A DNA stretch of 64,000 nucleotides, taken from NCBI GenBank assembly GCA_963711095.1, contig CAVQCX010000006.1, forward strand, positions 1-64,000, in the 5' to 3' direction. The position numbers were made by a program, and so were the translations under genes. Below are positions 44,935 through 54,284 of the stretch, in pieces. Source of the stretch: CAVQCX01 sp963711095. GTDB lineage: Bacteria; Pseudomonadota; Gammaproteobacteria; Chromatiales; Chromatiaceae. The notes beneath the pieces were generated by a model that searched no databases, was not told the origin of the DNA, and saw only the letters and a program-made list of their open reading frames with translations. Numbering within the stretch: position 1 is the first letter of the stretch; every line of letters starts with the position of its first letter.

Positions 44935-45945
44935 GCCGGGGGCTCGGCTGGGGCGCAATCGCGGCGGGGGCGCCGCTCCCACAAGAGAGGCGGGTGCCCG
45001 GAGGCTGGCCGGTCTTGTGGGAGCCCCGCCCTCGGGGCGATGGGGGGCTCGGCTGGGGCGTAATCGCGGCGGGGGCGCCGCTCCCACAAGAGAGGCGGGT
45101 GCCCGGGAGGCTGGCCGGTCTTGTGGGAGGCCCGCCCTCGGGGCGATGGGGGGCTCGGCTGGGGTGCAATCGCGGCGGGGGCGCCGCTCCCACAAGAGAG
45201 GCGGGTGCCCGGGAGGCTGGCCGGTCTTGTGGGAGGCCCGCCCTCGGGGCGATGGGGGGCTCGGGCGGGGTGCAATCGCGGCGGGGGCGCCGCTCCCACA
45301 AGAGAGGCGGGTGCCCGGGAGGCTGGCCGGTCTTGTGGGAGGCCCGCCTTCGGGGCGATGGGGGGCTTGGCTGGGGCGCAATCGCGGCGGGGGCGCCGCT
45401 CCCACAAGCGAGGCGGGTGCCCGGGAGGCTGGCCGGTCTTGTGGGAGGCCCGCCCTCGGGGCGATGGGGGGCTCGGCTGGGGCGCAATCGCGGCGGGGGC
45501 GCCGCTCCCACAAGAGAGGCGGATGCCCGGGAGGCTGGCCGGCGTTGTGGGAGCCCCGCCCTCGGGGCGATGGGGGGCTCGGGTGGGGTGCAATCGCGGC
45601 GGGGGCGCCGCTCCCACAAGAGAGGCGGGTGCCCGGGAGGCTGGCCGGTCTTGTGGGAGGCCCGCCCTCGGGGCGATGGGGGGCTTGGCTGGGGCGCAAT
45701 CGCGGCGGGGGCGCCGCTCCCACAAGAGAGGCGGGTGCCCGGAGGCTGGCCGGTCTTGTGGGAGGCCCGCCCTCGGGGCGATGGGGCTCGGCTGGGGCGC
45801 AATCGCGGCGGGGGCGCCGCTCCCACAAGCGAGGCGGGTGCCCGGGAGGCTGGCCGGTCTTGTGGGAGGCCCGCCCTCGGGGCGATGGGGGGCTCGGCTG
45901 GGGCGCAATCGCGGCGGGGGCGCCGCTCCCACATGGGAAGGACTG
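44935..45945. repeat. Array of ten 106-bp REP units
   Basis: GCAATCGCGGCGGGGGCGCC, GCTCCCACAAGAGAGGCGGG, TGCCCGGGAGGCTGGCCGG and TCTTGTGGGAGGCCCGCCC repeat with starts near 44956, 45062, 45168, 45274, 45380, 45486, 45592, 45698, 45801 and 45906: exact 106-base spacing except the last two (103, 105). Each unit holds two GTGGGAG-type REPs facing each other. All six frames stay open over long stretches because the repeat lacks stops, so the long frames here are not genes. Confidence 0.92.
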
Positions 45946-45975
45946 CGCCCGGGGGTCGGGATACAAGGAGTCGTG

Positions 45976-46356
45976 ATGGACCATGACCAGAACTTCAAGA
46001 ACCTGATTCTCGATTATCCAATCCAGGCGCTGGCCTCGTTCGCCGCCGCCGAGGCGGCGGCCATTGATGGGAGTGCCCGCATCGTGCCGGTGCGCCAGGA
46101 GCAGCTCAATGAATTGCAGCGATATCGCCCGGAATACCCGGAGGAGGCCGAGCAGATGAGCAGCTTTGCGGAAAGGTTTCGCGAGCAAGGGATGCAGCAA
46201 GGGGAGGCGCTGATCCTGGTGCGCCTGATCGAGCGCAAGTTCGGAGCCCTGACGCCGGAGCTGCGGCGACGCATTGAGGATGTCGACTCCGAAACCCTGC
46301 TGCGGTGGTCGGAGCGCCTTCTCACCGCTGGCAGCGTGGAGGAGGTGCTGCACTGA
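45976..46356 (+). CDS. Internally deleted Rpn-family protein
   Basis: ATG behind AAGGAG, start MDHDQNFKNLILDYPIQALA as in the full gene. After VPVRQEQLNELQRY the protein continues YPEEAEQMSSFAERFREQGM and the DUF4351 tail to SVEEVLH. Compared with 9791-10657 exactly 163 codons, including the nuclease core, are missing without frame loss. The 126-residue product may fold from the two end pieces; activity as a nuclease is unlikely. Upstream context (106-bp array, then AAGGA) resembles that of the full gene. Confidence 0.75.
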   Translation: MDHDQNFKNLILDYPIQALASFAAAEAAAIDGSARIVPVRQEQLNELQRYRPEYPEEAEQMSSFAERFREQGMQQGEALILVRLIERKFGALTPELRRRIEDVDSETLLRWSERLLTAGSVEEVLH

Positions 46357-46400
46357 AGCGATACTATTTTGAAGCTATTGCGTACCGTCTGTGGGGCGCC

Positions 46401-46670
46401 ATGACCAACATACTCACCGCAGCCGAGATCAAGCGCTGGGGGATGGCCGTCATGGAGGAGGCCCTGGAGCGCGGGCCGGTGCCCATCGTCAAGCGCAACA
46501 AGGCCGCGGCAGTGATGCTCTCCGACGAGGCATATCAGCGCCTCGCTCATGGCTCGGTGGCGACACCCGGAGCAATGACGGCGCTGCGGTGGCTCCTGGC
46601 GCAGCCCAGCTCCGGCAAACGCGGGAAGGCCGCCGCCGACCTGCATTTGGCAGCGACAGGGAGTGTTTAG
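46401..46670 (+). CDS. Phd-type antitoxin without toxin
   Basis: 89 residues: MTNILTAAEIKRWGMAVMEE, GPVPIVKRNKAAAVMLSDEA and ALRWLLAQPSSGKRGKAAAD. Sequence fits the Phd group whose toxins are PIN proteins, but no plus-strand toxin follows; its stop overlaps the stop of a PIN gene on the minus strand that has its own VapB. Possibly an orphan. Confidence 0.72.
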   Translation: MTNILTAAEIKRWGMAVMEEALERGPVPIVKRNKAAAVMLSDEAYQRLAHGSVATPGAMTALRWLLAQPSSGKRGKAAADLHLAATGSV

Positions 46671-47068
46671 CCGGCCGGTTGGACTGCGGGGGTGATGTCA
46701 GTGCGGGGGAAGTCGTCACCTTTGAACAGCAGCGATTGATCCATGGTCCGGGCGAGCGCATAAGAGAAGCAATCGCCGAAATTCAGACCTGCGCCATGCC
46801 TGCCCCGGCCGTATAGGTGGTACGCGCGGCGTGCCGCATTGGCCTGGTTGACGTCTACGGGAAAGATCTCGATCTCTGCTTTGATCAAATACAAATCGAG
46901 GTCCCGAAGGCCCTCGGAGCCGTAGCGTGTCTCGATGACGATGGACGTTTCGAGAAACGTCGCTGCAGAGATCAGACGGGATTCCGCCGCCTCTATGGTC
47001 TCGTTGAATAGCCGGCGCTCGGGCTCGTCCTGGAGAATGGTGACGAGGGCTGCGGTGTCAATCACCAT
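46667..47068 (-). CDS. VapC-type PIN toxin
   Basis: 133 residues: MVIDTAALVTILQDEPERRL, SAATFLETSIVIETRYGSEG, AGLNFGDCFSYALARTMDQS and LLFKGDDFPRTDI. This is the VapC subgroup with IDTSAL starts and NFGDCFSYALA centre; active-site residues intact. One-base overlap with its vapB. Confidence 0.9.
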   Translation of the reverse strand: MVIDTAALVTILQDEPERRLFNETIEAAESRLISAATFLETSIVIETRYGSEGLRDLDLYLIKAEIEIFPVDVNQANAARRAYHLYGRGRHGAGLNFGDCFSYALARTMDQSLLFKGDDFPRTDITPAVQPAG

Positions 47069-47322
47069 CAGCGGGGCAGTCCCTTTTCGTCGTAGCCCAG
47101 GATTTCATCCGGGGTCCGCGCATCGCGCACGGGCAGCATCGCGCAATGTGTAGCGATCTCGTCAAGCTCGTCCGCCAGCCGCCGCCGGGATTTCTCCCGT
47201 TGCAGCTTTTCCAGACGAAGCCGGATCGCCTTGGTCACGGCTGCTGTTTTCGTCTCCCCAGTCAGTTTGGCCAGGGCATACGCCAGGCGCTCGGTCTCGG
47301 CGTTACGAATGTTAAGAGCCAT
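47068..47322 (-). CDS. VapB-type (PSK-like) antitoxin
   Basis: 84 residues: MALNIRNAETERLAYALAKL, TGETKTAAVTKAIRLRLEKL and LGYDEKGLPR. This is the Rv0623-like VapB fold that always pairs with the VapC type found next to it. A TATGTTCTATGTATCATTG stretch at 47345-47363, just upstream, is AT-rich and may hold the promoter. Confidence 0.9.
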   Translation of the reverse strand: MALNIRNAETERLAYALAKLTGETKTAAVTKAIRLRLEKLQREKSRRRLADELDEIATHCAMLPVRDARTPDEILGYDEKGLPR

Positions 47323-47416
47323 CGTTCATTACGTGTAGCAAGATATGTTCTATGTATCATTGTTGGCGTGCAGTGTCAATTTTTTCGGGATCGATGGGGT
47401 AAGGGAGAGAATCGTT

Positions 47417-47745
47417 TATGACCAAGCCAAGCAAGATGGCGCCTGAGCTAAAGACCGTGGCGAACAAACGGGATATGCCGCATCGATCGCTGATCAAGGT
47501 GTGGCTCGCCGAGGATGTCGCTTGGTACAGGCGGTAGCTGCACTGGGCAGGCCCCGCGCGTTCGACACTCTGCGATGGCACTGGTCGTCGCCGGCGTCGG
47601 TGCGGCCTTGGCTTTTCTCCGCTTGTGCACCCATCCACGGGTGTTTGCTTCGCACATGACGGAAGGTGGCGGTGGGGTTTAGTCCTCGGACAATGATTTT
47701 CGTCGCTTGCCAGGCCTCCGGCAAATCAAACCCCTCTCTGCGTGA
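47417..47745 (+). pseudogene. Antitoxin plus PIN toxin relic
   Basis: MTKPSKMAPELKTVANKRDM then PHRSLIKVWLAEDVAW is a small RHH-type antitoxin. It breaks into the middle of a PIN protein (FLRLCTHPRVFASHM) and the end DNDFRRLPGLRQIKP. The same toxin, less deleted, is at 60152, and the following about 75 bases (47748-47822) match 60587-60661. So the locus is a collapsed copy. Confidence 0.7.
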
Positions 47746-47942
47746 GCTCGGTGTTGGCGGTCATGGACGAGATCCCTGGTCGCATGGTTTCATCCTCTTC
47801 TTTCAGGTCGTGGACCTTTTCACATGGAGACATTCCGGGTGACCAGACTTCGTCACGCTCCTGCACGCCGTCGGGGTGCCAGGCGCCGTGAGGTGGGCCG
47901 GAGAGCGAGGCCCTGGGTCGCACGGCATCTGAAGCTCACATC

Positions 47943-49007
47943 ATGACACGGATACTGGTTACCGGAGGTGCCGGATTCATCGGCGCCAATTTTGTTCACC
48001 TTCTGATGCGCGAGTCGGACTGGGAGGTTCTCAACCTGGATCTGCTGACCTACGCCGGCAATCCTGAATCTCTCGCGGATCTGACGGGCCAGGGGCGTTA
48101 TCGTTTCGTGCAGGGCGATATCGGCGATCGACGGCTGGTGGAGAGGTTGCTGCGCGAATTTCGCCCGGACGCGGTGGTGAACTTCGCGGCCGAGAGCCAT
48201 GTGGATCGCTCCATAGACGGACCCGCGGCCTTCATCCAGACCAACGTGGTGGGCACCTTCAATCTGCTGGACTGCGTCAGGGCCTACTGGGCGGGGCTGG
48301 AGGGACCGGCGCGGGAAGGGCTGCGTTTCCTCCACGTCTCGACCGATGAGGTCTACGGCTCCCTGGGCCCCGAAGGGCGGTTCACGGAGCAGAGACCTTA
48401 TGCGCCCAACTCGCCCTATTCGGCCTCCAAGGCGGCCTCCGACCACCTGGTGCGGGCCTGGCACCATACCTATGGGCTGCCGGTGCTGACCACCAACTGC
48501 TCGAACAACTATGGGCCCTATCAGTTTCCGGAGAAGCTGATTCCGCTGATGGTGCTCAACGCCCTGGAAGGGCGCCCGCTGCCGGTCTATGGCGACGGGT
48601 GCAACGTGCGCGACTGGCTGTATGTGGAGGACCATTGTCGGGCGATTCAGCTGGTGCTCGAGCGGGGCCGCGTCGGAGAGGTGTACAACATCGGGGGGGA
48701 TGGCGAGCGCACGAATATCGAAGTGGCGGAGGCGCTGTGCGCGCTCCTCGACGAGCTGCTGCCTGAGTCGCCTCATCGACCTCACGGCAAGCTGATCAGT
48801 TTCGTCGCCGATCGGCCCGGCCACGACCGGCGTTACGCCATCGATGCTGCGAAGCTGCGAGGTGAGCTGGGGTGGAGGCCGCGGGAGACCTTTGAGACCG
48901 GGCTGCGGCGGACCGTGCAGTGGTATATCGACAATCGGGAGTGGTGTCGGCGGGTGCAAGAAAGGGGTTATCGGAGGGAGCGGCTTGGGGAAGGGGCTAG
49001 GGGCTAG
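47943..49007 (+). CDS. rmlB: dTDP-glucose 4,6-dehydratase
   Basis: 354 residues. NAD-binding TGGAGFIG at residues 7-14, catalytic HVSTDEVYGSLG and YSASKA (Tyr-x3-Lys), and family blocks NCSNNYGPYQFPEKLIPLM and VYGDGCNVRDWLYVEDHCRA. It converts dTDP-glucose to the 4-keto-6-deoxy sugar, second step of dTDP-L-rhamnose synthesis. The last codons and stop (GARG-stop) lie inside a GGGGCTA heptamer array. Confidence 0.95.
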   Translation: MTRILVTGGAGFIGANFVHLLMRESDWEVLNLDLLTYAGNPESLADLTGQGRYRFVQGDIGDRRLVERLLREFRPDAVVNFAAESHVDRSIDGPAAFIQTNVVGTFNLLDCVRAYWAGLEGPAREGLRFLHVSTDEVYGSLGPEGRFTEQRPYAPNSPYSASKAASDHLVRAWHHTYGLPVLTTNCSNNYGPYQFPEKLIPLMVLNALEGRPLPVYGDGCNVRDWLYVEDHCRAIQLVLERGRVGEVYNIGGDGERTNIEVAEALCALLDELLPESPHRPHGKLISFVADRPGHDRRYAIDAAKLRGELGWRPRETFETGLRRTVQWYIDNREWCRRVQERGYRRERLGEGARG

Positions 49008-49034
49008 GGGCTAGGGGCTAGGGGCTAGGGGCTA
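48993..49034. repeat. Heptamer tandem repeat (GGGGCTA)
   Basis: Six units. The second TAG within the array is the rmlB stop codon. A longer version follows the second rmlB copy. Confidence 0.85.
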
Positions 49035-49084
49035 ATCGGTGCAGGGCGATGGCTGGTCGGAGTTGTCGTGGGGGTGGGGGGAAG

Positions 49085-49840
49085 AGGTCGGTCATATCGC
49101 GGCGAGGGCGCCGCTCCCACAAGGGGGCCTCTCTCTGTCCGAGAAGGAGTGTCCTGTGGGAGCGCCGCCCTCGGCGCGATCGGAAGGCATAGAGGAAAAG
49201 GGCCGGTCGGTGCAATAGCACAGCCGGCTGGAGTTGTCGTGGGGGCGGGTGGACGATGCTGGTCTAATCGCGGCGGGGGCGCCGCTCCCACAAGGGTGCC
49301 GCCCCTTCAAGGGCGCCGCTCCCACCAGGGGGCCTCTCTCTGTCTGAGAAGGAGTGTCCTGTGGGAGCGCCGCCCTCGGCGCGATCGGAAGGCATAGAGG
49401 AAAAGGGCCGGTCGGTGCAATAGCACAGCCGGCTGGAGTTGTCGTGGGGGGCGGGTGGACGATGCTGGTCTAATCGCGGCGGGGGCGCCGCTCCCACAAG
49501 GGTGCCGCCCCTTCAAGGGTGCCGCTCCCACCAGGGGTCCGCTCCCACCAGGGGGCCTCTCTCTGTCTGAGAAGGGGTGTCCTGTGGGAGCGCCGCCCTC
49601 GGCGCGATCGGAAGGCATAGAGGAAAAGGGCCGGTCGGTGCAATAGCACAGCCGGCTGGAGTTGTCGTGGGGGCGGGTGGACGATGCTGGTCTAATCGCG
49701 GCGGGGGCGCCGCTCCCACAAGGGTGCCGCTCCCACAAGGGTGCCGCTCCCACAAGGGCGCGTGCCGCTCCCACCAGGGGGCCTCTCTCTGTCTGAGAAG
49801 GAGTGTCCTGTGGGAGCGCCGCCCTCGGCGCGATCAAACG
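49085..49840. repeat. REP array between rmlB and rmlA, units of about 180-200 bp
   Basis: Four irregular units, each with CGGCGGGGGCGCCGCTCCCA, GGGGGCCTCTCTCTGTCTGA, GAAGGAGTGTCCTGTGGGAG then CGCCGCCCTCGGCGCGATCGG. Copy 2 of the operon has only one unit at this place, so the array has expanded or shrunk in one of them. Likely affects mRNA stability between rmlB and rmlA. Confidence 0.86.
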
Positions 49841-49880
49841 TGGAGGAGCCCCGGTTGGCGGCATAGGTGATAAGGGCGTT

Positions 49881-50759
49881 ATGAAAGGACTGCTCCTTGC
49901 CGGTGGCTCCGGCACCCGGCTCTATCCGCTGACACGCTCGGTGAGCAAGCAGCTGCTCCCGGTCTATGACAAGCCGATGATCTATTATCCGCTGGCGGTG
50001 CTGATGATGGCGGGTATCCGGGAGATCTTGGTCATTACCACGCCACGTGATGGCCGCGCCTTTCGCGAGCTGCTGGGCGACGGCTCCCAGTGGGGCATAG
50101 AGATCCGCTTCGCAGTTCAGCCTGACCCCGGCGGGCTGGCTCAGGCGTTTCTGATCGGGCGCGAGTTTGTGGCGAGCGACTCCAGCTGCCTGATCCTGGG
50201 GGACAACATCTTCTACGGCCAAGGCTTGGTGGAGCGGCTGCGGCAGGTTGCAGCGAAGAAGCAGGGAGCCACGATCTTCGGCTATTGGGTGAGCGACCCC
50301 GAGCGCTACGGCGTGGCCGAGCTGGATGCCCATGGGCAGGTCGTCCGGATCGAGGAGAAGCCCAAACGGCCGCGCTCTCACTATGCGGTGACCGGGCTCT
50401 ATTTCTATGACGCCCAGGCGTGCGAGCTGGCTGCAACCCTGAAGCCCTCCACGCGGGGGGAGCTGGAGATCACCGACCTGAACAACCTCTACCTGGCCAA
50501 CGGCAATCTGGATCTGGTGCGCCTGGGCCGCGGCATGGCCTGGCTCGACACAGGCACGCACGAGTCCCTGATCGAGGCCTCCAATTTCATCGAGACCATC
50601 GAAAAGCGTCAAGGGCTGAAGATCTGCTGCCCGGAAGAAGTGGCCTGGGAGCAGGGGTGGATCGACAGCGAGCAGGTGCGCCGGCTTGGCGAGGCGCTTT
50701 CCCAAAACGGCTACGGGCGCTATCTGTTGAATCTGCTCGAGCGGGATGGCCCGGCGTGA
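49881..50759 (+). CDS. rmlA: Glucose-1-phosphate thymidylyltransferase
   Basis: 292 residues, MKGLLLAGGSGTRLYPLTRS, VSKQLLPVYDKPMIYYPLAV, GDNIFYGQGLVERLR and VEKPKxP-type IEEKPKRPRSHYAVTGLYFY, ending in the TDLNNLY and DTGTHESLIEASNF regions. Makes dTDP-glucose from dTTP and glucose-1-phosphate. Overlaps the next gene by four bases. Confidence 0.95.
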   Translation: MKGLLLAGGSGTRLYPLTRSVSKQLLPVYDKPMIYYPLAVLMMAGIREILVITTPRDGRAFRELLGDGSQWGIEIRFAVQPDPGGLAQAFLIGREFVASDSSCLILGDNIFYGQGLVERLRQVAAKKQGATIFGYWVSDPERYGVAELDAHGQVVRIEEKPKRPRSHYAVTGLYFYDAQACELAATLKPSTRGELEITDLNNLYLANGNLDLVRLGRGMAWLDTGTHESLIEASNFIETIEKRQGLKICCPEEVAWEQGWIDSEQVRRLGEALSQNGYGRYLLNLLERDGPA

Positions 50760-51316
50760 AGGTCAGGAAAATGCGCGTACCCGGCGTGCTGCTGCTGGAG
50801 CCGAAGTGCTTCGGCGACGGGCGTGGCTGGTTTATGGAGACCTGGCACGTCGATCGTTACGCTGCCGAGGGCCTTTCAGGGCCTTTTGTCCAAGACAACC
50901 TCGCCTTGTCGAGCAAAGGGGTGCTGCGGGGATTGCATGCCCAGCATCCGTTCGGGCAAGGGAAGCTGATCCAGGTCTACAAGGGCCGAGTATTCGACGT
51001 GGCGGTGGACATACGTCTGGGCTCACCGAGCTTCGCCCAGTGGGTCGGGGTGGTGCTCGACGCCGAGCGACCAATGCAGCTCTACGTGCCTGCCGGTTTC
51101 CTGCACGGGTACTACGTGCTCAGCGCACAGGCGATGTTCGGCTACAAGTGCACCGATCTCTACCATCCGGAGGCTGAGCTCGGGATCCGTTGGGACGACC
51201 CCCAGATCGGCATCGAGTGGCCGCTGGAGGGCGAGCCGGTCCTCTCGGCCAAGGACCGAGATGCGGCGTTTCTCGGGGCATTTCCGCGAGAGCGTCTTCC
51301 GGTCTACCTTGGCTGA
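50756..51316 (+). CDS. rmlC: dTDP-4-dehydrorhamnose 3,5-epimerase
   Basis: 186 residues from a GTG overlapping the rmlA stop: PGVLLLEPKCFGDGRGWFME, FVQDNLALSSKGVLRGLHAQ (catalytic His), GKLIQVYKGRVFDVAVDIR, YVPAGFLHGYYVLSAQAMF with the Asp/His/Tyr set of the family, and YHPEAELGIRWDDPQIGIEW. Confidence 0.94.
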   Translation: MKVRKMRVPGVLLLEPKCFGDGRGWFMETWHVDRYAAEGLSGPFVQDNLALSSKGVLRGLHAQHPFGQGKLIQVYKGRVFDVAVDIRLGSPSFAQWVGVVLDAERPMQLYVPAGFLHGYYVLSAQAMFGYKCTDLYHPEAELGIRWDDPQIGIEWPLEGEPVLSAKDRDAAFLGAFPRERLPVYLG

Positions 51317-51323
51317 GGCGGGC

Positions 51324-52223
51324 GTGCCACGCAGGCCTCGGATCCTTTTGCTGGGGGCGACCGGGCAGATCGGCTGGGAGCTGAGTCGTTCTCTGGCGCC
51401 CCTGGGGGACTTGGTCGCGGCCTGCCGGACTGGCGATTCGGGGGCACGCGTGGATTTGGCGGAACTTGGGGCACTCGGACGTCTGTTGGAAGGGGTCGGA
51501 CCGGATGTCATCGTCAACGCGGCCGCCTACACGGCGGTGGATAGAGCCGAGGCGGAGCCGCAGCTCGCCCACCGGATAAACGCTGCAGTGCCGGGCCTCA
51601 TCGGCGAGTGGGCAGCGAAGGCGGGAGCCACTGTAGTGCACTATTCCACGGACTACGTGTTCGACGGAAGCAAGGTGGCCCCTTACGTGGAGGAGGATCT
51701 AGCGAGTCCCCTGAGTGTTTACGGCCGCAGCAAGCTTGCGGGGGACGAAGCACTGTTAGCGACTCGCGCGAGCGTGCTGATCCTCCGCGTGGGCTGGGTC
51801 TACGGGCTTCGGGGACACAATTTCTTGCGGACCATGCAGCGGCTGATGTCGGAGCGCGAGCATCTGGCCGTGGTTGACGACCAGGTGGGCGCACCGACCT
51901 GGAGCCGCCTGATCGCCGAGGCCAGCGCGGCGGTGCTCGCGCAGCTGCTCCGGGGCTGCGGAGGCGCGCAGGCGCATTCGGGTCTCTACCACTTGAGCCC
52001 CTCCGGAGAGACCAGTTGGTACGGGTTCGCCGAGGAGATCCGGCGTTTGGGCGGTTACCACTGTCAGATCGAGCCGATTCCAAGCTCCCAGTACCCGACT
52101 TCGGCGGTACGTCCCGCCAACTCTAGGCTGGATTCCCGGAAGCTCACTCGGGTTTTCGGGGTTGCATTGCCGCACTGGCGGGAGGGGTTGGCGATGTGTC
52201 TTGGCACAGGGGCTAGTGGCTAG
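51324..52223 (+). CDS. rmlD: dTDP-4-dehydrorhamnose reductase
   Basis: 299 residues. ILLLGATGQIGWELSRSLAP, VIVNAAAYTAVDRAEAEP, HYSTDYVFDGSKVAPYVEED, SPLSVYGRSKLAGDEALLAT (Tyr-x3-Lys) and VDDQVGAPTWSRLIAE. It reduces the keto group to give dTDP-L-rhamnose. GTG at 51324 is chosen; a TTG five codons earlier is possible and copy 2 uses a TTG there. The end GTGASG-stop runs into a GGGGCTAGTGGCTAGCAGC heptamer-like stretch. Confidence 0.93.
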   Translation: MPRRPRILLLGATGQIGWELSRSLAPLGDLVAACRTGDSGARVDLAELGALGRLLEGVGPDVIVNAAAYTAVDRAEAEPQLAHRINAAVPGLIGEWAAKAGATVVHYSTDYVFDGSKVAPYVEEDLASPLSVYGRSKLAGDEALLATRASVLILRVGWVYGLRGHNFLRTMQRLMSEREHLAVVDDQVGAPTWSRLIAEASAAVLAQLLRGCGGAQAHSGLYHLSPSGETSWYGFAEEIRRLGGYHCQIEPIPSSQYPTSAVRPANSRLDSRKLTRVFGVALPHWREGLAMCLGTGASG

Positions 52224-52261
52224 CAGCTAGTGGGATGCGGGGATTGCGGCGGGCGGCGGGC

Positions 52262-52845
52262 TGCTTGTGGGAGCCCCGCCCTCGGGGCGATTGCTGAGCT
52301 ATCGGGGGCATCCGGCGTGACCGGGAATCGGCAGGCGGCGGGGTTTCGAGTCCGGTTCGTGATGATCGCGCCGGGGCGGCGCTCCCACAGGGGGATGTGA
52401 TGCTTGCTCCGGAGAAGGAGGCTTTGTGGGAGCCCCGCCCTCGGGGCGATTGCTGAGCTATCGGGGGCATCCGGCGTGACCGGGAATCGGCAGGCGGCGG
52501 GGTTTCGAGTCCGGTTCGTGATGATCGCGCCGGGGCGGCGCTCCCACAGGGGGATGCTTGCCGGAGAAGGAGGCTTTGTGGAGCCCGCCCTCGGGGCGAT
52601 TGCTGAGCTATCGGGGGCATCCGGCGTGACCGGGAATCGGCAGGCGGCGGGGTTTCGAGTCCGGTTCGTGATGATCGCGCCGGGGCGGCGCTCCCACAGG
52701 GGGATGTGAGGCTTTGTGGGAGCCCCGCCCTCGGGGCGATTGCTGAGCGATGGGGGGCTTCCGGGATGACGGGGAATCGGCAGGCGGCGGGGGCGCAGTT
52801 CGGTTCGTGATGATCGCGCCGGGGGCGGCGCTCCCATAGGCCAGG
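52262..52845. repeat. REP array, units of about 155 bp
   Basis: Four units: TGTGGGAGCCCCGCCCTCGG, GGCGATTGCTGAGCTATCGG, GGGCATCCGGCGTGACCGGG, then GATGATCGCGCCGGGGCGGC GCTCCCACAGG. Slight length differences between units. Confidence 0.86.
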
Positions 52846-52888
52846 ATAGGCAAGGGAGGGTGTCGGCGATGGGGTTGAATCGGGGATT

Positions 52889-53318
52889 GTGAAGGTCGCT
52901 TTTGTCAATCGGTACTTCTACCCGGACCATTCGGCTACGAGCCAGATCTTATCGGATCTGGCTTTTTTCTGGCCGACATGGGGTACGCAGTGCATGTTCT
53001 CACGAGCCGGCAGCGTTACGGTGAGGCCGGTGCTGATCTGCCGGCCCTGGAACGGATCGGTGGCGTATACATTCATCCATTCGATTCCTTCCCAACCAAC
53101 CGCGGCAGCGGCTCGCGGAAAGCCTGGGCCTTGCGGATGTGCATGTCGTCGTGCTCAGGTCGGAGCTGGAGGGGCTGATTGTGCCGAGCAAGCTCTACGG
53201 CATCCTGGCGCCAGGGCGGCCAACGGATGCGGCCGCCCTGGAAGGCAGCTGCAGGGCGTTGAAAGAGTATCTCGGGCTCTGGCTATACCGTCTCCGGGGC
53301 TGGGCTGAGCCGGGATAA
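52889..53318 (+). pseudogene. GT4 glycosyltransferase with central deletion
   Basis: GTG start: KVAFVNRYFYPDHSATSQIL, SDLAFF and, after a shift near 52970, ADMGYAVHVLTSRQRYGEAG. Near 53085 it jumps to the far C-terminus (QRLAESLGLADVHVVVLRSE, LEGLIVPSKLYGILAPGRP). About 250 residues are missing, including the donor-binding site. Order suggests it once followed rmlD. Confidence 0.72.
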
Positions 53319-53417
53319 GAAACGAGCTTACAGGCTCACGTTGGGGCTTGTTGTTTGCGACTGCGACTGCGGCGGCGGCAATGGCAGCGCGCGGCTGGGT
53401 TTCCGCTAGAGTCCCGT

Positions 53418-53668
53418 AGCAGGCTGTCGGATTTTCCCCCTGGGCGGGTAGAATTGGGCATCGTCTCTTGAGCCCGACCGCATGAGCCGTTTCCGCCCAA
53501 TAGATCGCGAGATCGACTACCTGCTGCCGCTGTCGGCGCAAGACTGGCTGCCTGAGTCGCACCTGGCGCGCTACCTGGTGGATGTCATCGAAGGGCTGGA
53601 CCTCTCGGAGCTGGAGCGGGCCTATGCGGGCCGTGGCAGCGACGCCTACCACCCGGCGGTGTTGTGCG
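53418..53668 (+). mobile_element. IS1182-type left end and transposase 5' fragment
   Basis: AGCAGGCTGTCGGATTTTC at 53418-53436 looks like the inverted-repeat end. The ATG at 53482 starts MSRFRPIDREIDYLLPLSAQ, DWLPESHLARYLVDVIEGLD and AYAGRGSDAYHPAVL, the N-terminus of IS1182 transposases. The DDE catalytic part is absent; the frame runs into an Rpn fragment after a short junction near 53670-53705. Confidence 0.78.
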
Positions 53669-53699
53669 CAGGACCGAGCAGCGTCTCTGGGCAATGGGG

Positions 53700-54243
53700 C
53701 TCTTCGGTTGCGCCGCAATCGCCACGACTACCTGAGCTTTCGCTACCTGTCCTGCGACCTCTCCGCCCTGCCTTACGAGGCCTACCGCGACAGCGACAAC
53801 CTGGTAGCGCGGCTGAACCTGCCGAACATGCGCTACGAGACGGCGCAGCGGGTGGAGGTGTATGCCCAGGCGGTACGCGGTCTGACCCGGCTGGAGCCGG
53901 ACCCGGAGCGCCAGCTCAAGTATCTGGACTTCATCGACATCTATGCCGGGCTTGATGATAATGAATTGCAGCAGTATCGACGGGAATACCCGGAGGAGGC
54001 CGAGCAGATGAGCAGCTTTGCGGAAAGGTTTCGCGAGCAGGGGATGCGCGAGGGCATGCAGCAAGGGATGCAGCAGGGAATGCAGCGGGGGAGGCGCTGA
54101 TCCTGGTGCGCCTGATCGAGCGCAAGTTCGGAGCCTTGGCGCCTCATCTGCGTCGGCGCATCGAGGAGGCCGATCCCGAGACCCTGCTGCGGTGGTCGGA
54201 GTGCGTGCTCACCGCCAGCAGTGTTGAGGAGGTGCTGCACTAA
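53700..54243 (+). pseudogene. Rpn-family nuclease, C-terminal two thirds
   Basis: From HDYLSFRYLSCDLSALPYEA to the DUF4351 end SSVEEVLH. An expanded GMREGMQQGMQQGMQRG run (short duplication of GGGATGCAGCA) shifts the frame near 54085. Upstream nuclease core is replaced by the IS1182 fragment. Confidence 0.75.
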
Positions 54244-54284
54244 GCCGTCTGCAATTGGGTGCGGGTCAGCTCTGTTCGCCGGGG

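Noticed and set aside
44935..45945. CRISPR array
   Set aside because: Units follow one another without unique spacers, each is 106 bases and palindromic, and no cas gene is near.
44902..46353. Very long open frames on both strands over the 106-bp array (up to 483 codons)
   Set aside because: They read only repeat units, rotate in frame every 106 bases, and have Pro/Arg-rich, low-complexity products on both strands.
47853..48959. 368-codon minus-strand frame, and the similar one at 61242-62171
   Set aside because: Shadows of the two rmlB genes, in the same relative position.
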